Shown: one piece after another, positions 57,723 to 64,000 of the stretch | Layout: each line of letters opens with the position of its first letter | Position numbering within the stretch: the first letter of the stretch is position 1 | Source of the DNA: Glutamicibacter halophytocola | GTDB lineage: Bacteria > Actinomycetota > Actinomycetes > Actinomycetales > Micrococcaceae | NCBI RefSeq assembly: GCF_001302565.1 | Contig: NZ_CP012750.1 | Coordinates: 2,108,001-2,172,000, forward strand | Direction: 5' to 3' | Length of the DNA stretch: 64,000 nucleotides | Position numbers and translations under genes: made by a program | Notes under the pieces: generated by a model | The model's input: only the letters and a program-made list of their open reading frames with translations | Told to the model about the DNA's origin: nothing | The model's database searches: none

Positions 57723-58100
57723 TTAGCGAGGCAAGGAGCTGAAGGCGGCACGCAGGTACTTTACGGCAGTGGCCTCATCGACTGACCACAGCTGCGCAAT
57801 CCGGGCCAAATCCGCTGCCGCATCGCTAACTTCTTGTTCGGCTCGGTTCTCTGCAGCCTGTACTACTGTTCCGTGGCGCCCTCGCGTTACAACTGCGCCC
57901 TGCAGCTCAAGTTCTTTGTAAACCTTGGCGACAGTATTTACTGCCAGGTTCAGTGTGCCCGACAGCGCCCGCACCGAGGGAAGCTTGCTTCCTGGCGCTA
58001 ATTTGCCTTTGGCGATCGCGGAGAGAATTTGTTCACGGACCTGCTGGTACGGCGCCACGGCGGACTTGGGGTCGATCTTGATGAAACCTAGTTCACTCAT
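57723..58100 (-). CDS. GntR family regulator, YtrA-like
   Basis: Short GntR-type DNA-binding protein, 125 aa. Winged HTH at residues 8-75 (PYQQVREQILSAIAKGKLAP, KLPSVRALSGTLNLAVNTVA, KVYKELELQGAVVTRGRHGT), followed by a short helical dimerisation tail instead of an effector domain, which defines the YtrA subfamily. Such regulators usually control an adjacent ABC transporter; none is next to it here. Start ATG 58100 preferred because GGAAC lies seven bases upstream; ATG 58112 is four codons earlier. Possible target is the lipoprotein gene downstream. Confidence 0.9.
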   Translation of the reverse strand: MSELGFIKIDPKSAVAPYQQVREQILSAIAKGKLAPGSKLPSVRALSGTLNLAVNTVAKVYKELELQGAVVTRGRHGTVVQAAENRAEQEVSDAAADLARIAQLWSVDEATAVKYLRAAFSSLPR

Positions 58101-58183
58101 GCTTTGTTCCATTCTCCAGGACTATGACTTCTGCTGTCCCGAGCCTATCGCGTTGAGCATATATTCCAACGTAGTGTGATGGT

Positions 58184-58837
58184 ATGAACGAACTATTGCT
58201 AGATGATGTGACCATCCGCTGGATTTCGGTTTCCGACATGTCGAACAATGTCTATCTCATTACCAACCGCCGGTCGGGCGAACAGCTGCTCGTTGATGCC
58301 GCGGATGATGCAACGGCTATCGCGAGGCTGATCGATGAGGCAAGGAACGACGCGGACCATCCGCGGATTGCAGGAATCGCGACAACGCACCAGCACTGGG
58401 ACCACGTTCGCGCCTTGGCAGAGCTTGTCGAGCAAAACCCGGTGACGACCTACGCAGGCGCCGACGATATGGAAGGCATCAAGAAAGAATCAGGCGTCCA
58501 GGTCACGAAGGGTTTGAATCATGGCGACCAGCTCAAGCTGGGCGATGTCATCATCGAAGCCATCCACCTGCGCGGGCATACTCCCGGTTCCATCGGCTAT
58601 GCGCTGGTGGACTCCTCCGGTCAGCCAGTGGTCCTCAGCGGCGACAGCTTGTTCCCCGGTGGCGTGGGAAACACCTGGAAAGATCCGCAGCGCTTCCTTT
58701 CATTGATCACTGACGTATCGGAACGAATCTTCGACCGCTTCCCGGATGAAACCAAAGTGCTGCCGGGACATGGCGACTCGACCACTCTGGGAGCCGAGCG
58801 CCCGCATCTGGACGAGTGGCGTGAACGCGGCTGGTAG
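58184..58837 (+). CDS. MBL-fold metallo-hydrolase, glyoxalase II-like
   Basis: Metallo-beta-lactamase fold hydrolase, 217 aa. Metal site THQHWDHVRAL near residue 66 (HxHxDH), later ligands in HLRGHTPGSIGY near 132 (His), LSGDSLFPGG near 152 (Asp) and VLPGHGDSTT near 190 (His). The order and spacing match glyoxalase II-like hydrolases that cleave thioesters. No thiol pathway gene is adjacent. ATG 58184 has no clear ribosome site, and TAGTGT ends 7 bases upstream, so it may be translated from a leaderless message. Confidence 0.9.
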   Translation: MNELLLDDVTIRWISVSDMSNNVYLITNRRSGEQLLVDAADDATAIARLIDEARNDADHPRIAGIATTHQHWDHVRALAELVEQNPVTTYAGADDMEGIKKESGVQVTKGLNHGDQLKLGDVIIEAIHLRGHTPGSIGYALVDSSGQPVVLSGDSLFPGGVGNTWKDPQRFLSLITDVSERIFDRFPDETKVLPGHGDSTTLGAERPHLDEWRERGW

Positions 58838-58878
58838 CCCTCGGCTAAGGGCATGCGGCCACACCGCATCCCGGCCCG

Positions 58879-58893
58879 TATAATCACCACTAG
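58879..58893 (+). promoter_or_regulatory. perfect -10 element of the PAP2 gene, leaderless start
   Basis: TATAAT at 58879-58884, nine bases before GTG 58893. No -35 consensus at 17 bp. The start site would fall on or one or two bases before the start codon, so the transcript is likely leaderless. Confidence 0.6.
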
Positions 58894-59534
58894 TGAATTC
58901 TAGTTCTCCTCGACGCTATGCCATCCGGCCTTCTCGGCCAGCCATCTTCATTGCGGCCCTGGCACTGATTGCGGTCGTGTCCTACCCGTTGCGCGATGTC
59001 CTGTATCTGGGCCTTTCAGGATCCGTGAGGGACTCCGCGGTGTTGTCCGCAGCGGCTGTCTTCTGCTCGGAAACCCTGCTCAAGTTCTTGATGCTCGGAG
59101 CCATCCTGCTCACGGTGGCTATCTGGTTCCGGGACCGCAACACCTTCTGGCGTCTGATCTGCGGTGCCCTCGGGGCGGTGCTGGCCTACGCACTGAGCGA
59201 ACTGCTCAAGGCGCTGGTCACCGAAGAACGCCCCTGTCGAACCCTTGAAGCGGTCACGGCAATGGCATGCCCGCAGCCCGGGGATTGGTCCTGGCCCTCG
59301 AACCATTCGGTGGTGGCAGCGGCCATCGCCACAACCTGCTTGCTGGTTCGACCCGCGTTGGCCGCCGTGGCCATTCCTGCTGCCCTGCTGGTTGCCCTGG
59401 CCCGCGTGGGCGTGGGAGCGCACTATGTCCACGATGTATTCTCCGGCCTGGCGCTCGGCGCGCTGATCGTGCTGGCCTGCATCCATTTGCTGCCCGGGCT
59501 GCCGCGCAGAGTCCGTCCTTCGGCTGTTCGCTGA
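58893..59534 (+). CDS. PAP2 family membrane phosphatase
   Basis: Lipid or undecaprenyl-phosphate phosphatase of the type-2 phosphatidic acid phosphatase family, 213 aa, six membrane segments. The three motifs are complete: KALVTEERP near residue 107 (KxxxxxxRP), PSNH in WPSNHSVVAAA near 132, and RVGVGAHYVHDV near 170 with the final catalytic His. Substrate could be a phospholipid, isoprenoid phosphate or other lipid phosphate. GTG start, leaderless by the position of TATAAT. Confidence 0.9.
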   Translation: MNSSSPRRYAIRPSRPAIFIAALALIAVVSYPLRDVLYLGLSGSVRDSAVLSAAAVFCSETLLKFLMLGAILLTVAIWFRDRNTFWRLICGALGAVLAYALSELLKALVTEERPCRTLEAVTAMACPQPGDWSWPSNHSVVAAAIATTCLLVRPALAAVAIPAALLVALARVGVGAHYVHDVFSGLALGALIVLACIHLLPGLPRRVRPSAVR

Positions 59535-59536
59535 CC

Positions 59537-60328
59537 TCAGCCGAGCTTATGGCCGATCATGAAAATGCGGCGGAAGGGGAAATTCGTCAGTCTGGTGCCA
59601 TCGCGGGTTTCAAAAAACGGGTAGTGCTTGGAGACCTGGGCCCGGTAATCGTCTTCAAAACGGAGGTAGTCCTGCTCGTCCAGTGCGTGGCGCACCGGGA
59701 GCAGGGCCGTGCCGCGGACCCAATCCAGAATCGGGTCGTCGCCCAGCAGCAACTGCTGGAAAGTCGTCTCCCACACATTTGCCTGGAACCCTGCGTCGAG
59801 CAAGAGGCGCTGATAGTCTTCCGGCTCCCCCACAACATGGCCGTCGCGCAGAACGCCGCCGAGCTTGCCAGCCCACTTCGCGCTTTCAGCGACCTGCCGC
59901 ATGAGCGCATGTGAAGGCGAACCGAAGTTGCCCGGCACCTGGATCGCTACATACGAGCCGGTTTTCATCTTCCCAAGCCAGGCAGCCAGCAAGTCACGAT
60001 GATCCGGCAACCACTGCAGCATTGCGTTGGAGAACAGCAGATCCAGATCCTCCTCTGGTTGCCATTGTCTCGCATCTGCCAACGCAAAATCCAGATTCGC
60101 TTCATGCTCGGACGATTCGGCCTTGGCGATCATATCCTGCGAGGAATCCAGCCCCGTCACCTGCGCTTGCGGCCATCTTTGGGCGATGAGCCGAGTCATA
60201 TTGCCCGGACCGCAGCCCAGATCCACAACCTTCTTCGGCTCCACGTCGACTAGCTGGCCGAGCAAATCCTTGTAAGGGCGCCCACGGTAATCAGAGAATT
60301 CTGTGTACTTTGCTGGATCCCATTTCAT
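59537..60328 (-). CDS. trans-aconitate 2-methyltransferase-like SAM enzyme
   Basis: Class I methyltransferase, 263 aa. SAM-binding VVDLGCGPGNMTRLIAQRWP near residue 35, VTGLDSSQDMIAKAES near 58 and LLFSNAMLQWLPDH near 98. N-terminal MKWDPAKYTEFSDYRGRP and C-terminal LLPVRHALDEQDYLRFEDDY resemble Tam, which detoxifies the aconitase inhibitor trans-aconitate by methyl ester formation. Convergent with the PAP2 gene with two bases between stops; divergent from the helicase gene. No aconitase gene is close. Confidence 0.85.
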   Translation of the reverse strand: MKWDPAKYTEFSDYRGRPYKDLLGQLVDVEPKKVVDLGCGPGNMTRLIAQRWPQAQVTGLDSSQDMIAKAESSEHEANLDFALADARQWQPEEDLDLLFSNAMLQWLPDHRDLLAAWLGKMKTGSYVAIQVPGNFGSPSHALMRQVAESAKWAGKLGGVLRDGHVVGEPEDYQRLLLDAGFQANVWETTFQQLLLGDDPILDWVRGTALLPVRHALDEQDYLRFEDDYRAQVSKHYPFFETRDGTRLTNFPFRRIFMIGHKLG

Positions 60329-60405
60329 GCCCTAAGCCTAAACCTTTGAACCGCACCCCGATCAGGCGCTCAGTCACACTTCTCAACCGATAGGCTAGTA
60401 GCATC

Positions 60406-62937
60406 ATGTTGCTCACCGAATATTTGCCAGCAGACAGCAAAAACGTATCCGACGACGAAATCTACAAGTCGTTCGGCCAATGGGTCGCAACCCGCGGCAT
60501 CACCCTCTACCCCGCACAGGATGAAGCGTCGATGGCGCTGGCTGGCGGCAACAACGTCATCTTGGCCACCCCCACAGGCTCAGGCAAGTCCATGGTGGCC
60601 ATTGCCGCGCATTTCTACGCCATGGCCCGCGACCAGATCAGTTTCTACACCGCGCCGATCAAGGCGCTGGTATCGGAGAAGTTCTTCGACCTGTGCAAGA
60701 TCTTCGGTGCCGAGAATGTCGGCATGGTCACCGGCGACTCCTCGGTCAATGCGGACGCGCCGATCATCTGCTGCACCGCGGAGATCCTGGCGAATATCGC
60801 GCTGCGCGAAGGCTCAAAGGCCGATGTCGGCTGCGTCATCATGGATGAATTCCACTTCTACGCCGACCCGCAGCGCGGCTGGGCCTGGCAGGTGCCACTC
60901 ATTGAGCTTCCCCAGGCGCAGTTCCTGCTGATGAGCGCCACCCTCGGCGATGTCACCCGCTTCGAGAAGGAACTCGAAGAGCGCACCGGCACCCCGACGG
61001 TCACCGTGGCTCATGCCGAGCGCCCGATCCCGCTGCACTTCTACTACTCCATGGAGCCGGTGCAGGAAGCGGTGGAGGAGTTGATCAAGACCAAGCAGGT
61101 CCCGATCTACATCGTCCACTTCTCCCAGCTCGACGCGATCGACCGCGCTACCGGGCTGATGAGCGTGAATGTGGCCACCCGCGAGGAGAAGGAAAAGATC
61201 TCGGAGATGATCGGCGGCTTCCGTTTTGCCGCTGGCTTCGGCAAGACCTTGAACCGCCTGGTGCGCCACGGCATCGGCATCCACCACGCGGGCATGCTGC
61301 CCAAGTACCGCCGCCTGGTCGAGCAACTGGCCCAGGCCGGCCTGCTCAAGGTCATCTGCGGCACCGACACGCTGGGCGTGGGCATCAACGTGCCGATCCG
61401 CACCGTGGTCATCACCGCGCTGTCCAAGTTCGATGGCACTCGTACCCGTATCGTGAACGCCCGCGAGTTCCACCAGATCGCCGGCCGTGCCGGTCGTGCG
61501 GGCTTCGATACCGCAGGCACCGTGCTGGTCCAGGCCCCCGAGCATGCGATCGAGAACCACAAGGCCATGGAAAAGGCGCTGAAGAAGCATGGCGAGGGTT
61601 CGTCGAAGCTCAAGCAGATCCCGAAGAAGAAGCCGCCGCAGAACTTCGTGACCTGGGGCGAAAAGACCTTCGAGAAGATCGTCGAGGCCTCCCCCGAGAC
61701 GCTGAAGTCCTCCTTCCAGGTCTCGCACTCGATGCTGCTGAACCTGCTGGAGCGCGAAGACAATGCCTTCGAAGCCGCCCGGCGCCTGCTCTCCGAGAAC
61801 CATGAGACCCCGGCCTCGCAGCGCAAGCTGAAGCTGCGCGCCCTGGGCATCCTGCGAGAGCTGATCGCCACAGAAGTTGTGGTGCGCCGCGAAGAGCCCG
61901 ACGAGTACGGCAACTACTACGAGCTGACCGTGCACCTGCAGCAGAACTTCGCGCTGAACCAGCCGCTCTCCCCCTTCGCCCTGGCCGCCTTGGACCTGCT
62001 GGATCCGGATTCCGCCAGCTACGCCCTGGATGTGGTCTCGGTGATCGAAGCGACCCTGGAAAAGCCGCGCCAGGTGCTCTCGGGCCAGGAGAAGAAGGCC
62101 CGCGGCGAAGCCATTGCCGCGATGAAGGCCGAAGGCATGGACTACAACGACCGGATGAACGCGCTGGACGAAATCACCTATGCGATGCCGCTGGCCGAGA
62201 AGCTGGAATCCGCGTTCGAGCAGTACCGCTCCGGCGCCCCCTGGCTTTCGGACTTCGAGCTGGCGCCGAAGTCCATCGTGCGCGACATGTACGAACGCGC
62301 CATGGGCTTCTCCGATTTTGTCCAGTACTACCAGCTGGCACGCTCCGAGGGCGTCCTGCTGCGCTATCTGACCGATGCCTACAAGGCGCTGCGCCAGACC
62401 GTCCCGCAGGACGCCCTGCGCGAGGACCTTGAAGACCTGATCGAATGGCTCGGCGAGATGATCCGCCAGATCGACTCGTCGCTGCTGGACGAGTGGGAGG
62501 AGCTCTCCCGCGGCGAGCTGAGCGAAGAAACCGAAACGGCCCCGCCTCCGGCACCGGAAAAGCTGACCAGCAACAAGCGCGCATTCCGCGTGATGGTGCG
62601 CAATGAGATGTTCCGCCGCGTCAAGCTATTTGCCGACGAACAGGATCAGGCTCTGGCCGAGCTCGATGGACATAACGGCTTTGACGCCGATACGTGGGCC
62701 GATGCGATGGATGGCTACTTCGACGAGCATGAGGACATCGACGATGGCCCGACCGGGCGCAGCTCGAAGCTGTTCATTGTCAATGAGCTGCCCAGCCGCG
62801 TATGGGAAGTCCGCCAGATCTTCGCCGACCCTTCCGAGCACCACGACTGGGGTATCAGCGCAACGATCTCCCTGGACGACTCAGATGAAGTAGGCGCACC
62901 AGTGGTGACCGTGACTTCCGTGGGGCGCATGGACTAG
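60406..62937 (+). CDS. DExH RNA helicase, DUF3516 family
   Basis: Superfamily II Ski2-like RNA helicase common in actinobacteria, 843 aa. Motif I ATPTGSGKSMVAI near residue 50, Ia TAPIKALVSEKFF near 85, II MDEFHFY (DEFH) near 148, III LMSATLGD near 175, V TDTLGVGINVP near 325 and VI FHQIAGRAGRAGFD near 360. The C-terminal half (about 430-843) is the DUF3516 region. A role in RNA processing or degradation is inferred; no ribonuclease gene is adjacent. Followed after four bases by the NUDIX gene. Confidence 0.92.
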   Translation: MLLTEYLPADSKNVSDDEIYKSFGQWVATRGITLYPAQDEASMALAGGNNVILATPTGSGKSMVAIAAHFYAMARDQISFYTAPIKALVSEKFFDLCKIFGAENVGMVTGDSSVNADAPIICCTAEILANIALREGSKADVGCVIMDEFHFYADPQRGWAWQVPLIELPQAQFLLMSATLGDVTRFEKELEERTGTPTVTVAHAERPIPLHFYYSMEPVQEAVEELIKTKQVPIYIVHFSQLDAIDRATGLMSVNVATREEKEKISEMIGGFRFAAGFGKTLNRLVRHGIGIHHAGMLPKYRRLVEQLAQAGLLKVICGTDTLGVGINVPIRTVVITALSKFDGTRTRIVNAREFHQIAGRAGRAGFDTAGTVLVQAPEHAIENHKAMEKALKKHGEGSSKLKQIPKKKPPQNFVTWGEKTFEKIVEASPETLKSSFQVSHSMLLNLLEREDNAFEAARRLLSENHETPASQRKLKLRALGILRELIATEVVVRREEPDEYGNYYELTVHLQQNFALNQPLSPFALAALDLLDPDSASYALDVVSVIEATLEKPRQVLSGQEKKARGEAIAAMKAEGMDYNDRMNALDEITYAMPLAEKLESAFEQYRSGAPWLSDFELAPKSIVRDMYERAMGFSDFVQYYQLARSEGVLLRYLTDAYKALRQTVPQDALREDLEDLIEWLGEMIRQIDSSLLDEWEELSRGELSEETETAPPPAPEKLTSNKRAFRVMVRNEMFRRVKLFADEQDQALAELDGHNGFDADTWADAMDGYFDEHEDIDDGPTGRSSKLFIVNELPSRVWEVRQIFADPSEHHDWGISATISLDDSDEVGAPVVTVTSVGRMD

Positions 62938-62941
62938 CCCG

Positions 62942-63346
62942 ATGACCGCCATCAGCTACGTGGTGCTCCGCCGGGGCAACGAGGTGTTGTTGCAGCTTCG
63001 GACGGGCACGGGCTTCATGGACGGCTGCTGGGGTATTTCTGCTGCTGGACACGTCGAGCCTGGCGAATCAAGCGAGGCCGCGGCGATCCGGGAAGCTCGG
63101 GAAGAATTGGGCGTGAGCATTGCTCTGGCCGATCTTCGGGCGCTGGCCACTGTGCCGCGGCAGCAACCGGTGGCAGGCGCCGATGGCATGACAGATCATT
63201 TTTATCTGGCCACCGCTTGGGCTGGAACGCCTCGGATCATGGAACCGGATAAGGCCGCGGATTTACGCTGGTTTAGGGATGATCTGCTTCCCGAAAATCT
63301 GGCACCCCATGAGAAAGCAGCGCTCTCAGGGATTCTTCGACGATAG
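62942..63346 (+). CDS. NUDIX hydrolase
   Basis: Pyrophosphohydrolase of 134 aa acting on a nucleoside diphosphate linked to another group. The NUDIX box is complete: GHVEPGESSEAAAIREAREE plus LGV, at residues 38-60, matching G-x5-E-x7-R-E-U-x-E-E-x-G-U. Substrate not predictable. Its ATG lies four bases after the helicase stop, so the two are probably co-transcribed. Confidence 0.93.
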   Translation: MTAISYVVLRRGNEVLLQLRTGTGFMDGCWGISAAGHVEPGESSEAAAIREAREELGVSIALADLRALATVPRQQPVAGADGMTDHFYLATAWAGTPRIMEPDKAADLRWFRDDLLPENLAPHEKAALSGILRR

Positions 63347-63414
63347 GGGCCAAAGCGCCCGGCTGCCCGATCAAGGCAGCTTCGCCTCAATATCCGGTTT
63401 GATCTCTCAAGGAT

Positions 63415-63464
63415 ACTGCCCGTTGCAGGGTTATCGATAAATCGATAGCCAGGCAGCGGGCAGT
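63415..63464. other. 50-base near-perfect inverted repeat
   Basis: Arms of 24 bases (63415-63438 and 63441-63464) around a 2-base centre; outer ACTGCCCG / CGGGCAGT and inner TATCGAT / ATCGATA are perfect, with two mismatches and two G-U pairs between. No T-tract. It lies 68 bases after the NUDIX gene and 16 before the small membrane protein gene; it may terminate the first or regulate the second. Confidence 0.55.
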
Positions 63465-63480
63465 GTCGTAGGGTATGGCC

Positions 63481-63675
63481 ATGAACGGATTACAGCTGCG
63501 CCTGGCAGGTGCTTGCGTCATACTGTTTGTCCTGATCGTCCTGCTCAGCGGCTGGTCGGCACTTTTTGCCGCCGAAGCGCTGCTCTCCACCTTGCTCCAG
63601 GCTGGGCTTTTGGTGCTCGGGCTGGCATTGGTCTATCAAGGCGAAAACCTTCGTGCGGCTCAAGCCAAATACTGA
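63481..63675 (+). CDS. small two-helix membrane protein
   Basis: 64 aa with two hydrophobic segments, LAGACVILFVLIVLLSGW (residues 8-25) and LLQAGLLVLGLALVYQG (residues 37-53), and a polar tail ENLRAAQAKY. I do not recognise it. ATG 63481 is chosen over 63475 because TAGGG lies seven bases upstream. It follows a 50-base inverted repeat and is convergent with the kinase gene, five bases from its stop. Real gene likely from its composition and ribosome site, but it could be spurious. Confidence 0.6.
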   Translation: MNGLQLRLAGACVILFVLIVLLSGWSALFAAEALLSTLLQAGLLVLGLALVYQGENLRAAQAKY

Positions 63676-63680
63676 AGTTA

Positions 63681-64000
63681 TCAACCCGCGAGCTCCTTGA
63701 GCCAACTGGAGCAGGCGACGGCCTGCTGTGCGTGATAATCGCGCAAAGTAGGCATCGAAGGTATCGGCGGTCTGCGGGCAGCGTCCCAGTAAAATCCAGT
63801 TAACCCAGCCAGTACAGCAACCAGTGCCTCAGGAGCTATTGACTCGAAAACAGGGTGTGAGTCGACGATAGCCTGAACGTCGAGTTCAGGAACGTGTAAT
63901 CTGGCCTCGATCAACACTGTCAAAGCGTCGTACCACGAGGCACCGCGGGATGCCCACGGCCAATCCACGAATGAAATATCTCCACTGTCACTAATCAGGA
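63681..64000 (-). CDS. aminoglycoside phosphotransferase-family protein, C-terminal part
   Basis: The start is beyond the right edge. About 106 residues are visible, ending WLKELAG. ISDSGDISFVDWPWASRGAS at the window edge is the APH-family segment in which the Asp of VDWPWA binds metal, followed by WYDALTVLIEARLHV. Members phosphorylate aminoglycosides, macrolides or, often, unknown small metabolites; resistance cannot be claimed from this fragment. The part past base 64000 should contain the HGDxxxxN catalytic loop. Confidence 0.78.
   Translation of the reverse strand, partial: LISDSGDISFVDWPWASRGASWYDALTVLIEARLHVPELDVQAIVDSHPVFESIAPEALVAVLAGLTGFYWDAARRPPIPSMPTLRDYHAQQAVACSSWLKELAG

Noticed and set aside
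63681..64000. Antibiotic-resistance gene
   Set aside because: Only the C-terminal end of an APH-fold protein is visible; the family includes many metabolic kinases, so resistance is not supported.

Overview
The window reads as a chromosomal segment of a high-G+C actinobacterium of the family Micrococcaceae (Arthrobacter / Glutamicibacter type). The indications are sufR-sufB-sufD-sufC next to an ABC exporter and ctaA, a ctaB / tkt-tal-pgi-zwf-opcA-pgl block, the whiA-yvcK-rapZ-uvrC cluster, ECF biotin-transport genes and GTG/TTG starts. The genus is an inference from gene content remembered from this family; no search was run. No rRNA, CRISPR array, intact insertion sequence, prophage or replication origin was seen.

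Layout. 1-2.5 kb: 5' part of an ABC-F factor (ettA type), an SSB-like protein and a CPBP membrane protease, all on the minus strand. 2.5-3.5 kb: tRNA-Arg(UCU) with a strong terminator, then a decayed gene. 3.5-6.1 kb: MFS transporter and a divergent Lrp-type regulator / LysE-type exporter pair. 6.1-10.8 kb: a biotin locus, bioM-bioN-bioY, followed without a gap by an acyl-CoA ligase and a thiolase; two tandem BioQ-like operators precede it. 10.8-16.0 kb: SUF iron-sulfur operon read leftwards (sufR-sufB-sufD-sufC-sufT-sufT) with a duplicated sufT and no sufS/sufU. 16.2-20.4 kb: ABC-2 exporter, heme A synthase ctaA, and opposite it heme O synthase ctaB. 21.1-29.1 kb: one tight operon for the pentose phosphate pathway, including pgi. 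29.2-30.2 kb: a D-amino-acid oxidase. 30.4-40.1 kb: glycogen operon glgP-glgB-glgC-glgA-glgX in an order and protein style that recall alphaproteobacteria. 40.3-42.4 kb: potassium uptake KtrB/KtrA with a near-consensus promoter. 42.5-46.6 kb (minus): secG, tpiA, pgk, gap, sodA. 46.7-56 kb (minus): whiA, yvcK, rapZ, uvrC, plsC-like acyltransferase, HAD phosphatase, uvrA. 56-64 kb: a beta-propeller lipoprotein gene broken by an in-frame amber codon, a GntR-type regulator, MBL hydrolase, PAP2 phosphatase, trans-aconitate methyltransferase-like protein, a large DExH RNA helicase, NUDIX hydrolase, a small membrane protein, and the C-terminal part of an APH-type kinase cut by the window edge.

How the genes work together. 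Much of the window is central carbon metabolism: Pgi, Zwf-OpcA, Pgl, Tal and Tkt form the oxidative and non-oxidative pentose phosphate routes; TpiA, Gap and Pgk carry lower glycolysis; GlgCAB build glycogen and GlgP/GlgX degrade it. SUF and CtaA/CtaB supply iron-sulfur clusters and heme A for respiration. No wholly new system is evident. The items most worth a second look are the biotin-linked ligase/thiolase pair, whose thiolase has Ala where a catalytic Cys is expected; the likely transferred glycogen operon; the SufT duplication; the amber-interrupted lipoprotein; and several palindromes at promoters.
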